This document shows positions 43,175 through 51,610 of a DNA stretch of 64,000 nucleotides, piece after piece (the stretch's first letter is position 1; the number at the start of each line of letters is the position of its first letter). This DNA is from Bacillota bacterium (GTDB taxonomy: Bacteria; Bacillota; Clostridia; Oscillospirales; Ruminococcaceae): contig JAEZVA010000028.1 of NCBI GenBank assembly GCA_023443315.1, positions 1 through 64,000 of the forward strand, given 5' to 3'. The notes beneath the pieces are model-generated. The model was not told the DNA's origin. It searched no databases and saw only the letters and a list, made by a program, of their open reading frames with translations. Made by a program: the position numbers and the translations under genes.

Positions 43175-43721
43175 GTCCCAAATGCCCTCTGCTTCCGGTT
43201 TTTTGGGCGTCGTCTTGCGACCTTTTTGTATATATTAAATTATACAATAAAACACGGTTGTGTTTCAAGCGGTAATTCACATTATTTTGAATCTTTTTAT
43301 TGTACGCACGTAGTTTATTTGCAGTTTTCATTGCAATTTTCTTGGTTTTTTCAAAGGCCTGTGTAGCAGGGTATGTAACCTTGCGGTTTAAAAAACGAAG
43401 TACTCTAAAAACAAAGACGGTTATTGCCTTTGATGCCTTCATAATTAACGTGCCAATGGTTAGAAAATAAACTGTCATGCCAATCACGATACCAATCACC
43501 AAGAAGATTCGCAGCTGCCCTGAGTTCACTGTAAGGATAAACACAAACGAGCAGACGGCACATAAAAACCAGTAGATTACATCCTGAAAGAAGACCGCGA
43601 CCGTGCCGGGGCGAGCCATCATGCGATAGATCCGTAGTGGCTCCATAAATAAACCGAGAAAAAAGCCAACGGTCAATGCTTCTAAAAACAGTAGTGTCTG
43701 CTCCGCGACAACAACCTCCAC
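43146..43721 (-). CDS. yabQ: Spore cortex biosynthesis protein YabQ
   Basis: YabQ is a sigma-E membrane protein needed for cortex assembly. The protein begins with a hydrophobic segment AEQTLLFLEALTVGFFLGLF, followed by the conserved PLRIYRMM turn, further spans and a long basic tail. I use the GTG at 43721, with GGGAG ten bases upstream, giving 191 residues; a longer frame reaches 43877 but adds about 50 residues absent from YabQ. The last 29 bases overlap divIC. Confidence 0.83.
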   Translation of the reverse strand: MEVVVAEQTLLFLEALTVGFFLGLFMEPLRIYRMMARPGTVAVFFQDVIYWFLCAVCSFVFILTVNSGQLRIFLVIGIVIGMTVYFLTIGTLIMKASKAITVFVFRVLRFLNRKVTYPATQAFEKTKKIAMKTANKLRAYNKKIQNNVNYRLKHNRVLLYNLIYTKRSQDDAQKTGSRGHLGHENKKNKSE

Positions 43722-43904
43722 CAGCTTCACACTCCCGTACTTTATACCTAACAAACATCTAAATGAATTCATTTTGAACCGCACGATTTTACGAGCAGCG
43801 TCCGCGTGTGCGGGCGGGTTTGTTGCCGTGTATAGCCAATCAACAAGGCAGGTCAACCTACCGTTGTTGACTACCATCTCGCCTGTTCCATGACGGGTAA
43901 ATGT

Positions 43905-44186
43905 TTATTTAAAAAGCTTCTCAAAAAAGCCACGGCGTTTTACATCGTCGTCGGTATAAACCAGTGTATGAATATCTCCGTCAATATTAAGCTCTCCGGT
44001 ATCTACATTCAGTTTGTTAATGTGAAGATTGACCCCTTTCACGGTCAGCTCGCCCATATCGGTAAAAAGCACTACCGATTGTTCGTCGAAGCTGTCAATG
44101 TCGTTTACGCCGGATACCGTAAGTATCCTTCTGCCCTCTAAAATAACATTGTGCGGCATCTTAATAACCTTTTTATCCTCTGCCAT
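43905..44186 (-). CDS. yabP: Spore protein YabP
   Basis: YabP (93 residues) is needed for mother-cell sporulation steps, with YabQ. It has the family core KMPHNVILEGRRILTVSGVN, VLFTDMGELTVKGVNLHINKLNVDTGELNIDGDI, a beta-rich small domain. I use the ATG at 44186, with GGATG upstream; a longer frame to 44285 carries an odd Cys-rich start. A sigma-E-like promoter is found about 100 bases upstream. Confidence 0.9.
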   Translation of the reverse strand: MAEDKKVIKMPHNVILEGRRILTVSGVNDIDSFDEQSVVLFTDMGELTVKGVNLHINKLNVDTGELNIDGDIHTLVYTDDDVKRRGFFEKLFK

Positions 44187-44284
44187 ACCAACCCATCCTT
44201 TCTCATTATGCGCCCTGCTGTATATACAGCGCTCGGTTGTCGCACACAAAAGCGGCAACACCCGCAAAATACAGGTATCACCCA

Positions 44285-44313
44285 ATGATATGACGATATA
44301 AAAATGATTATGC
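44285..44313 (-). promoter_or_regulatory. Candidate sigma-E promoter of yabP-yabQ
   Basis: On the minus strand GCATAAT (44307-44313), a 14-base spacer and CATATCAT (44285-44292) fit the sigma-E pattern (KMATATT, about 14 bases, CATACAMT) at six of seven and six of eight positions. Bacillus yabPQ is sigma-E dependent, so the position is right. Start site and activity are inferred. Confidence 0.5.
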
Positions 44314-44335
44314 CACTACAATGCAGGAAAAACGC

Positions 44336-44578
44336 CTATTCCACAACCTCATAGTTTGCGGCGGCATCTTCCTTTTTTGCAAATTCACTCACCTTAACAA
44401 CCCGAATGGTAAGCGGCTTTGCGCCCAATCCAATAGAAATGACATCGCCTTCTTTAACATCGTAAGAAGCTCTGGCGGTCTTGCCGTTAACTGTAACCCT
44501 ACCTGCATCACAAGCTTCGTTTGCAATCGTTCTGCGTTTAATCAGTCTTGTAACCTTTAAATATTTATCCAGTCTCAT
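44336..44578 (-). CDS. rqcP: S4-domain RNA-binding protein RqcP (YabO)
   Basis: An 80-residue S4 protein; in Bacillus RqcP joins RqcH to add Ala tails to stalled nascent chains on 50S subunits. The start MRLDKYLKVTRLIKRRTIAN, VTVNGKTARASYDVKEGD and the basic loop match the family. AAGGAG precedes the ATG. It follows hup at a distance of 132 bases that contain a terminator. Confidence 0.92.
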   Translation of the reverse strand: MRLDKYLKVTRLIKRRTIANEACDAGRVTVNGKTARASYDVKEGDVISIGLGAKPLTIRVVKVSEFAKKEDAAANYEVVE

Positions 44579-44639
44579 GGTGTTTGTTCTCCTTTTATGC
44601 GTTGCAATTCAAATCGGTTCATGCCCGCTTTACACAAAA

Positions 44640-44669
44640 GCTGCGCATCGCAAAACAACGATACGCAGC
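44640..44669 (-). terminator. Intrinsic terminator after hup
   Basis: An 11-pair stem (GCTGCGTATCG with CGATGCGCAGC, one G-U pair) and an eight-base loop, followed by TTTT on the minus strand, 41 bases past the hup stop. Confidence 0.85.
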
Positions 44670-44710
44670 CTTATAAAGCGAGTGGTATTCTTGTATGGAG
44701 CGAAAGAGGG

Positions 44711-44986
44711 TTATTTCGCAACCTGCTCTTTCAACGACTTGCCTGCCTTAAATACGGGAAGCTTAGAAGCGGGGATGACAATCTCCTCTTTGGTTCTGGG
44801 GTTGCGGCCAACTCTCTGGCTGCGGGATTTTACTTCAAAAGAGCCAAAGCCAACTATCTGTACCTTTTCGCCGCTTGCCAGTGTTGCCGCTATGGCCTCA
44901 AACACAGCGTTAACAGCCTTGTCAGCATCCTTTTTAGAGAGCTCTGATTGCTCGGCGACCGCATTGATCAACTCAGTCTTTGTCAT
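44711..44986 (-). CDS. hup: HU family DNA-binding protein
   Basis: The 91-residue HU protein bends and packs DNA. It shows the family start MTKTELINAVAEQSELSKKD, the central GFGSFEVKSRSQRVGRNPRT arm with the intercalating Pro, and KAGKSLKEQVA. It sits between rqcP and mazG, the order known from clostridia. A terminator follows, so it is probably expressed more strongly than its neighbours. Confidence 0.95.
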   Translation of the reverse strand: MTKTELINAVAEQSELSKKDADKAVNAVFEAIAATLASGEKVQIVGFGSFEVKSRSQRVGRNPRTKEEIVIPASKLPVFKAGKSLKEQVAK

Positions 44987-45016
44987 TCTGTTTCCCTCCG
45001 AAAATTCTTCGTTATT

Positions 45017-45820
45017 TTAGACCTGCCTGTTTTTCTTAGCTTCTTTCCAAAGCTTGTCCAACTCACTGATATCCGCAAGGGTCATATCGACGCTGTTGGT
45101 TTTGGCAAGCTGTTCAACCTGCGAAAACCGATTTATAAACTTGTCGGTTGAAGCAGTAAGCGCCTCCTCCGAATCAAGTGAGAGGAACCTGGATAAATTC
45201 ACACAGGAAAAAATCAAATCACCAAGCTCTTCCTGGCACGCGGCATTGTCGCCATCGGCAACAGCACGCATAAACTCGGAAAGCTCGCTGGTTAAATCCG
45301 CAAGCGCATATCGGATGTCTGGGTAGTCAAACCCGCTTTTTGCGGCCCTTGACTGAACCTTTTGCGCTCGCATCAGCGCAGGCAGTACACGGGGAACGTT
45401 CTCCATATTCTGCGTATGCGATGTCATCCCTTTATGTGAATTCTTAATGTTATCCCAATTGACGAGTACCTCATCGGCGGTTAGGGAATTCTCCTGATCG
45501 GTGAAGATGTGTGGGTGACGCACTATCAGTTTTTTGCAGATACCGTCCGCAACATCATCAAAGTCGAAGTTTCCTAGCTCCTTTTCCATCCGGCAGTGAA
45601 ACACGACCTGCAACAGCACGTCTCCCAGTTCTTCCTTTAACAGGGATATGTCGTTATTGTCAATTGCTTCACAAACCTCGTAGACCTCTTCGATGAAGTT
45701 TTTTCTGATAGTACAATGTGTTTGCTCTCTATCCCATGGGCATCCATCCTCTGAGCGAAGGATATCCATGATATCAAGTAAATCGTTTACCGTGTATTTT
45801 TGCCTAAACTCAAACTCCAC
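45017..45820 (-). CDS. mazG: Nucleoside triphosphate pyrophosphohydrolase MazG
   Basis: MazG hydrolyses NTPs to NMP and pyrophosphate, cleaning the nucleotide pool. The 267-residue protein has two MazG domains: DGCPWDREQTHCTIRKNFIEE with EELGDVLLQVVFH, and a second copy with EELGDLIFSCVNLSRFL. The start is a GTG at 45820, with GAGGAG six bases upstream; a TTG seven codons earlier lacks such a site. It lies between hup and the spoVB-like gene. Confidence 0.92.
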   Translation of the reverse strand: MEFEFRQKYTVNDLLDIMDILRSEDGCPWDREQTHCTIRKNFIEEVYEVCEAIDNNDISLLKEELGDVLLQVVFHCRMEKELGNFDFDDVADGICKKLIVRHPHIFTDQENSLTADEVLVNWDNIKNSHKGMTSHTQNMENVPRVLPALMRAQKVQSRAAKSGFDYPDIRYALADLTSELSEFMRAVADGDNAACQEELGDLIFSCVNLSRFLSLDSEEALTASTDKFINRFSQVEQLAKTNSVDMTLADISELDKLWKEAKKNRQV

Positions 45821-45860
45821 AATCCGCTCCTCAGTTTCCAATTGTTAAAACATTTATATA

Positions 45861-47615
45861 TTACCCTATAATTCCGCGATTTTCAAGTACTTTAGCGATT
45901 TTTTCTCCTCCCGGCAACATTCTGATATCATCTCCGCTAATTCCGCGTATCAAGAACAGTGCAAACAGGTAAATACAGCCCGCAATTAGGATAGCAAGAA
46001 CGGTACTCAGGCGAGAATCAATGATGCGAGAAAGGAATCCATACGACGCATATGCGCCGCCGGCGCATAAAAGTCCTGCGCAAAGCGGCTTGATGAACAC
46101 ACTGGTAAAACTGGGGACGGTGCGAGTGTTCTTGCATACCGAGATGATACTGGCAACCGCGATAAAGACGTAACACAAAAGCGTACCAACCGGCGCTCCG
46201 AGAATATTGATTTGGGGAATTGCCACAAGTAGATAGTTGACAAGCAGTTTGAGCGCACCGCCAACGGCCATATACTTTACAGGAAGATCCGCTCTACCCA
46301 CTGCCTGCAAAACCGCACCCATAGGGCTTGCAATCGCCACAAAGATAACACTAACACCCATAAGCGCGAGTATTGGTGTAGAGATCGCAACCTCACCCAC
46401 AAGACCGTCCCCAGAAAAGTTATAAAGCAGTGTAAGGATTGGTCCCGCAAGCGCCGACATTCCAAGCCCTGCGGGAACCGCAATCAATGCGGTTACGCGA
46501 AGCGAGGATTCCACATTGCGCTTAAGGTCAGTTTTATCGCTTTTCGCCCACGCGGCAGAAACTGCGGGCAGCGCGCTGATTCCAAATGCAGTGGTTATGG
46601 CGGGAACAAGATGGAAAATGGTAAGCGGCAGCCCTTTATAGGTTCCAAACAAAAAAGACGGCAGGCGATCCAGTGTGATATCCTGCGGCAGCATTCCCGC
46701 GTACATGTTCAGTATTGTTTGGGCATCGCCGGTGACGGCTACGGACAATCGGTTCATGACAGAAGCGAGATCTATGGTTGAGGTTAAGCTGACCACAAGA
46801 GAACCAAGGCAGACCGGCACCCCTATGCGAACAAGCGCTTTTAAAAGCTCTTTCTTAGATTGGGCGGACGGTGAACGCAACAGCTCCTGTTTTGAAATGC
46901 CGTCACCCTGTCTAAAATGCCGAATTAAGAGATAAGCGAGCCCAAACAGGGTGCTTAGCGTAACACCCGCTATTGCCCCAGCCGCAGCGAACGGTAATAC
47001 CGCTGTTTGTGCTGCAGCCACAGAATCCGCGGCTACACCGAATACGCTACCGGTTTTTTCGTAATCTTCAAGACCAATTTTCATAATTATTAAAGAAAGT
47101 CCATACCCCAAAACAAGTTTTGCAAGTGCCTCGGCTACCTGAGATATTGCAGTAGGGTACATATTACGCAGACCTTCGAAGTATCCGCGATACGACGACA
47201 TCAGGCACAAAAACAGTACGGCAGGGGCAATTGCCATAATCGGAATAACGCCTGAGGGGTTGCCGACAAGGTCGGCAAAAGGGCGTGCAAAAAAGAAGGT
47301 AATGAGAAACCCGACGGTGCCAGTAATGCAAAACAGCAATAACGAAAGCCGACGGATCCGTCTAACATCACGAAATCTGCCGCGCGCAGCATTTTCGGAT
47401 ACCAGCTTGGATACTGCAACGGGCAACCCCGCAATCGCGATGGCAGAAACGGGGTTAAAGATGTCGTATGCGGTATAAAAATGCGCGGAACCTTCAGCCC
47501 CCAGCACCAGTGTTAACGGTATTTTAAAAACTGCGCCAATCACCTTTACAAGGATGGTGGCGGCTGTGAGTATCAGTGCGCCATGTAAAAAGCTCTGTTT
47601 TTGTCTTGCGGGCAA
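45861..47615 (-). CDS. SpoVB/MurJ-like polysaccharide flippase (MOP superfamily)
   Basis: A 584-residue multi-span exporter of the MVF/SpoVB type, thought to move lipid-linked cell-wall precursors; by place next to mazG it is the SpoVB (cortex) or YabM-like copy. About 14 spans are visible, starting with LILTAATILVKVIGAVFKIP and the conserved GAEGSAHFYTAYDIF. Start at a TTG at 47615 with AAGGG ten bases upstream; a longer frame to 47681 gives a polar, unlike start. SpoVB versus YabM cannot be settled by eye. Confidence 0.82.
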   Translation of the reverse strand: MPARQKQSFLHGALILTAATILVKVIGAVFKIPLTLVLGAEGSAHFYTAYDIFNPVSAIAIAGLPVAVSKLVSENAARGRFRDVRRIRRLSLLLFCITGTVGFLITFFFARPFADLVGNPSGVIPIMAIAPAVLFLCLMSSYRGYFEGLRNMYPTAISQVAEALAKLVLGYGLSLIIMKIGLEDYEKTGSVFGVAADSVAAAQTAVLPFAAAGAIAGVTLSTLFGLAYLLIRHFRQGDGISKQELLRSPSAQSKKELLKALVRIGVPVCLGSLVVSLTSTIDLASVMNRLSVAVTGDAQTILNMYAGMLPQDITLDRLPSFLFGTYKGLPLTIFHLVPAITTAFGISALPAVSAAWAKSDKTDLKRNVESSLRVTALIAVPAGLGMSALAGPILTLLYNFSGDGLVGEVAISTPILALMGVSVIFVAIASPMGAVLQAVGRADLPVKYMAVGGALKLLVNYLLVAIPQINILGAPVGTLLCYVFIAVASIISVCKNTRTVPSFTSVFIKPLCAGLLCAGGAYASYGFLSRIIDSRLSTVLAILIAGCIYLFALFLIRGISGDDIRMLPGGEKIAKVLENRGIIG

Positions 47616-47705
47616 GCATATCACGCCCTTACAGGATGTTTTTATTAAAACTTGGCATTTAAAGCAAATGAAGGGTGTCATTTGGGTTTGAATGCATCAA
47701 ACAAG

Positions 47706-47730
47706 CCTGCAGCATCATTTTGCTTGCAGG
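47706..47730. terminator. Hairpin between the 94-residue protein and the spoVB-like gene
   Basis: A nine-pair stem with one bulge (CCTGCAGCA with TGCTTGCAGG, loop six bases). The plus-strand side has TTTTT, the minus-strand side CTTGTTT, so it may end transcripts of the small minus-strand gene but the T-run there is weak. Confidence 0.5.
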
Positions 47731-47756
47731 TTTTTAGTGATTGCCGTAATAGTAGA

Positions 47757-48041
47757 CTACTCCTGCTCGTTAATCTCAGCAGTCAGTTCAGAAATCCGCT
47801 TTAGCAAAGCGTCAATCTTTGCAATCACGTTGTTTTCCGCCTTTACGTCATCCTCGCTTTGACCGTTTCTAGCAGCCGAGTAATGCAGCTTACCTAGCTT
47901 AGCGTAAGCGCGCTCCAAATCGGATTTCAGGTTCATTCGCTCTATGCGAAGCTTCGACGTGTTTACAAATTCTCCGGTTGCCTTACACGCGTTGTCAAAC
48001 AGGTTTTGGGCAGTGTTCGCAAAATCATCGAAAGAATTCAT
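47757..48041 (-). CDS. Small coiled-coil protein, unknown function
   Basis: A 94-residue soluble, helical protein (start MNSFDDFANTAQNLFDNACK) with alternating charged residues and a likely coiled coil in the C-terminal half (VIAKIDALLKRISELTAEIN). I do not recognise a named family; similar small proteins with RMNLKSDLERAYAKLGKLHY-like segments are common in clostridia. GGGAG precedes the ATG, and it follows the nucleoside kinase with 17 bases between, so it may be cotranscribed with the kinase. Confidence 0.75.
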   Translation of the reverse strand: MNSFDDFANTAQNLFDNACKATGEFVNTSKLRIERMNLKSDLERAYAKLGKLHYSAARNGQSEDDVKAENNVIAKIDALLKRISELTAEINEQE

Positions 48042-48058
48042 TGTTTTTCTCCCTTTTG

Positions 48059-49003
48059 TCAATCTATAAACTCCCGCAGCAAAGAGTCGGTCGCAACGTA
48101 ATCGGGACTCATCTGGGCAAAATAGCCCAAAACGTCGCGAATCTTCTCAAAGCGCGGATAGTGCTCACTGGTAAAGTCCATCTTTTCTATTAAAGGACGC
48201 AAGAATTGCAAGAGCACACAGGGCTCATAAAGAATTAGTGAATCGATAATAAAATCAGCATAATGCTTGTAAGGCGAGATATACTTTTTTTCACCCTTAC
48301 GCACCGATGTCCACATGCTCGCCGTATTCTCCAGTGTAGATGCTCGATGAGTAAAGTCGCGCACACATCTGCGAATAAAGCGAATGACGGTATGGTCGAG
48401 TATCACCTCTCCGTTCAGACGGTACTCACCCTGAACGCTGATAAACAACCGAAAAAAACGCTTGCGATCCATGCCCTCGGTGATGATGGGATTTAACGCA
48501 TGAATTCCCTCTACGATTAGGATATCATTCTCACCAAGCGCAATCTCGTTACTCGTGTCTGACCGTCTGGCATTTAAAAAATCAAATATAGGCAGACTGG
48601 TATGGTTTGTACTGATTAGCTCTGTAAAACACCGATGAATGCAATCAATATCAAGCGCATAAACCGTCTCTAGGTCCTTTGTACCATCCGGCAGAGTGGG
48701 CAAAAGCTCTTGGTTAATGTAGAAATCATCAAGTGAAACGACAAGGCTGTTAATATGGAACTCCTGCTCAAGCATTGCCCGAAAGCGATGTGCGGTAATT
48801 GTTTTTCCCGACGCACTGGGACCCGCCAGCAACACAATATGAGAACGCGAAAGATTTTCGCTAATAGAACGACAAGCACTGCGGATCTGCTGAGTAAAAC
48901 GCTCCTCGCTGATATGCGCAATCTGCGACGGGTTATTCACTGCATAATCGTTAATCTTTTCAGTAATTACATATCCCTGTTCATCATAAAACTGGTAGAT
49001 CAT
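48059..49003 (-). CDS. P-loop nucleoside (uridine-like) kinase
   Basis: A 314-residue kinase of the uridine kinase/phosphoribulokinase group. Walker A GPSASGKT is at 61-68, then SLDDFYINQELLP and the ILIVEGIHALNP motif. An extra N-terminal segment of about 55 residues precedes the kinase domain, and the C-terminal part is helical; this fuller form is the clostridial nucleoside kinase with unclear substrate. It overlaps the end of hemZ by 20 bases. Confidence 0.83.
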   Translation of the reverse strand: MIYQFYDEQGYVITEKINDYAVNNPSQIAHISEERFTQQIRSACRSISENLSRSHIVLLAGPSASGKTITAHRFRAMLEQEFHINSLVVSLDDFYINQELLPTLPDGTKDLETVYALDIDCIHRCFTELISTNHTSLPIFDFLNARRSDTSNEIALGENDILIVEGIHALNPIITEGMDRKRFFRLFISVQGEYRLNGEVILDHTVIRFIRRCVRDFTHRASTLENTASMWTSVRKGEKKYISPYKHYADFIIDSLILYEPCVLLQFLRPLIEKMDFTSEHYPRFEKIRDVLGYFAQMSPDYVATDSLLREFID

Positions 49004-50450
49004 AAAAGTCCTTCACCCGTCCTTTTCTCAATAGTATTTCGTCAAAGCCATTTATATACTCATACGGGTACTTATAGTTATAAATTCGTTCTAAACGCTC
49101 TCCTTTGAGCTTGGTTACCCCGCCTGCCCCGCACGCAAGGATGGTGTGCGTTTCATCCATAATAAACACGTTATATAGCCCGTCATGTCCTTGTTTTGCA
49201 AAGCCAACATTCTCAAGGTTTTCACGCGTATTGCGCTGCCGGTACAGGTAATAGGGCGCGTAGCCAGCCAAGGGAAGCGCCTCGTAACTATAGTCCATCA
49301 TCTGTGTAGCCATACCGTCACGTGCGGAGAATTCGGCTGCCTTTTGATAAGCAAGGTCGGAGGATCGCTTGAGGGACAAGGTATGCACCGTTATATTCTC
49401 AGGCGCAAGGGCGATGGTTTTATCAAGGGAGTAGCGAAAACCCTCGACAGTGTCTGACGGAAGCCCTGCAATCAAATCCATGTTAATGCAGTCAATCCCA
49501 ACCTTGCGCGCAAGTGCAAAGCTGTTACTCGTTTCCTGCGCAGTGTGTTTCCTGCCAATCACCTGCAACACATCATCGCAAAAGGTCTGAGGATTGATGC
49601 TGATGCGGGTTGCCTCGCTTTGTTTAATAACGCGCAGCTTCTCTTCGGTTATGGTATCGGGTCTGCCCGCCTCTACGGTGTACTCCCTAACAGTGGAAAG
49701 GTCAAATGCTTTACGGATGCTATCGAGCAACCGTGCAAGCTGCGCGGCGCTAAGTGTAGTTGGCGTACCGCCGCCTATATACACCGTTTCCAACCGCAGC
49801 GGTCTGCCCCTAACAATCTCGCCGGTATAAGCAATCTCGGCAAGGAGCTTTTCAAAGTAATCATCCATTAACGCTGCGGTCTTTTCTATTGAGTGAGAAA
49901 CAAATGAACAGTACAAGCAACGAGATGGACAAAATGGGATGGAGAGATACAGGCTATATGAATTTTGAGCAGAGCTTGCTATTATCGCACTTTCTCTTTG
50001 CGCAATGTCGCTTAACAATTGTGCCTTTTGCGGAGAAACTAAAAAACGCTCACAAAGATGCGCCTTTGCTTGCGCTTCACTAAAGCCCTGCTCACTTAAT
50101 CTTCGCATTAACGCGACTGGTCGAATTCCGGTAAGGATTCCAAAGCGAGGGGAAACCCCTGTTAAAGGTGATAACATCTTGAACAGCATAACACCAAAAA
50201 GGCGCTCGCATTCGTTGTCAAAGCCCTCTGCACTGTTTAAAACAACCGATTGATCGGTATACTCAGCCGCGCCTATCGATGCGACTACCGTAAGCACCGT
50301 TTTCGAAGAATCGGTCTGCATTGCGGTAAGGATATAGTCGTCCGCTTCGGGCAGTTCCTCCGCCTGCGTGATAGTCTCACCCTGAAAAAACAGCATGACG
50401 ACATTGCGCACCTCATACGCATAGTTGTGACCTTTAATAACAATCGTCAT
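48984..50450 (-). CDS. hemZ: HemZ-family radical SAM protein (coproporphyrinogen dehydrogenase-like)
   Basis: A 488-residue radical SAM protein with cluster motif CPSRCLYC (Cys174, 178, 181), YIGGGTPT, and the HemN-like C-terminal YLYRQRNTRENLENVGF region. HemZ proteins are named after Bacillus but many HemN-like proteins act in other ways, so the coproporphyrinogen role is not assured, especially without heme genes nearby. ATG at 50450 (AAGGCAAGCT upstream) overlaps the MBL gene by 17 bases. Confidence 0.82.
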   Translation of the reverse strand: MTIVIKGHNYAYEVRNVVMLFFQGETITQAEELPEADDYILTAMQTDSSKTVLTVVASIGAAEYTDQSVVLNSAEGFDNECERLFGVMLFKMLSPLTGVSPRFGILTGIRPVALMRRLSEQGFSEAQAKAHLCERFLVSPQKAQLLSDIAQRESAIIASSAQNSYSLYLSIPFCPSRCLYCSFVSHSIEKTAALMDDYFEKLLAEIAYTGEIVRGRPLRLETVYIGGGTPTTLSAAQLARLLDSIRKAFDLSTVREYTVEAGRPDTITEEKLRVIKQSEATRISINPQTFCDDVLQVIGRKHTAQETSNSFALARKVGIDCINMDLIAGLPSDTVEGFRYSLDKTIALAPENITVHTLSLKRSSDLAYQKAAEFSARDGMATQMMDYSYEALPLAGYAPYYLYRQRNTRENLENVGFAKQGHDGLYNVFIMDETHTILACGAGGVTKLKGERLERIYNYKYPYEYINGFDEILLRKGRVKDFYDLPVL

Positions 50451-51096
50451 AGCTTGCCTTTCCCATGTATGGATTGGTTCGGCGCTCGATATCCAAGGTC
50501 GTGTCTGGCCCATGCCCAGGATACACGATATAATCGACAGACAACTCGTCGGAAAGGCGTTTTACAGAGGCTATCTCTGTGGCCAAATCGCCGCCGTAAT
50601 GCGTAACGATACCGATGCTGCCTTGGAACAGCGTGTCGCCCGTAAACAGCATATCCCCTAGAATATATACCACCGAACCGTTGGTGTGCCCAGGGGTCTC
50701 AAACACGGTAAGGCTCAGTTCATCAAGCGCTATGGTATCGCCGTGAACAACCTGACGAAAAACGGGTACATCCGAAAGCTGATACTGTTCGGAGTTGTGC
50801 GAAAACCGCGCGCCCACATTCTTAACGGGGTCTGTTAACAGCTCCGCATCCTTTTGGGGGACTACGACCTGTGCGTTCGTCGCGTTAAAGACTTCACGCA
50901 GGGCACCGATGTGGTCAAAATGACCGTGGGTAAGCAGTATCATTTTTAATGCGATATCATTGGCTTGCAATACGTCCAAGATACGCTCGCTGTCCGCACC
51001 CGGGTCGATTAAAACACCGCTGCCTTGTTCGGTACGCAGGATATAGCAATTTGTATCTATCATGCCTACAGGCACAACAATTGGCTTCATAGTCAT
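50434..51096 (-). CDS. MBL-fold metallohydrolase (YqgX/glyoxalase II-like)
   Basis: A 220-residue metallo-beta-lactamase-fold hydrolase. The metal-binding HxHxDH motif is LTHGHFDHIGA (His57, His59, Asp61, His62), with ETPGHTNGS, GDTLFQGSIG and PGHGPDTT further on. It belongs to the YqgX-like group near hydroxyacylglutathione hydrolase; the substrate is uncertain. It precedes hemZ with coding overlap. Confidence 0.86.
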   Translation of the reverse strand: MTMKPIVVPVGMIDTNCYILRTEQGSGVLIDPGADSERILDVLQANDIALKMILLTHGHFDHIGALREVFNATNAQVVVPQKDAELLTDPVKNVGARFSHNSEQYQLSDVPVFRQVVHGDTIALDELSLTVFETPGHTNGSVVYILGDMLFTGDTLFQGSIGIVTHYGGDLATEIASVKRLSDELSVDYIVYPGHGPDTTLDIERRTNPYMGKASYDDCY

Positions 51097-51129
51097 AACC
51101 CATGCCTTTCAAATGCGTGTATCGGACAT

Positions 51130-51582
51130 CTATCTATAATCCGCTGTGTCCAATACTATGGTAACCGGACCGTCGTTGAGCAACGAAACCTTCATGTCGG
51201 CACCAAACACACCCGTTTGTACACGGGCGACGCCGGTCTGCCTAACAAGGTCAACAAACAGATTGTACAAAGGGTTTGCCTGCTCCGGGCGCGCTGCCGC
51301 AATGAAGGAAGGACGTCTGCCATGTGAGGAGTCTGCACAGAGCGTAAAGTTTGGCACGATGAGTATCCCCCCGTCATTATCCTTAAGGGAGCGGTTCATC
51401 TTACCGTTTTCGTCCTCAAATATACGCAGCTCGGATGCCTTTTTCGCCAGCAGCCTTGCCTCGTTTTCCGTATCATCCTGATAAATGCCAAGCAAAAGCA
51501 GAATGCCCTGCGAAATTTCGCCGCTTAGTTTTCCGTCTATCTCCACTTTCGCCCACAGAACCCGTTGTATTACAGCACGCAT
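51130..51582 (-). CDS. dtd: D-aminoacyl-tRNA deacylase
   Basis: Removes D-amino acids wrongly attached to tRNA. The 150-residue protein starts MRAVIQRVLWAKVEIDGK, has the conserved GILLLLGIYQDDTE, NFTLCADSSHGRRPSF and VQTGVFGADMKVSLLNDGPV with the family Gly-Pro region. It starts about 28 bases after rel, as usual in Firmicutes. Confidence 0.95.
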   Translation of the reverse strand: MRAVIQRVLWAKVEIDGKLSGEISQGILLLLGIYQDDTENEARLLAKKASELRIFEDENGKMNRSLKDNDGGILIVPNFTLCADSSHGRRPSFIAAARPEQANPLYNLFVDLVRQTGVARVQTGVFGADMKVSLLNDGPVTIVLDTADYR

Positions 51583-51610
51583 GAATCAAACACCAACCGT
51601 TTCGTTGTTA

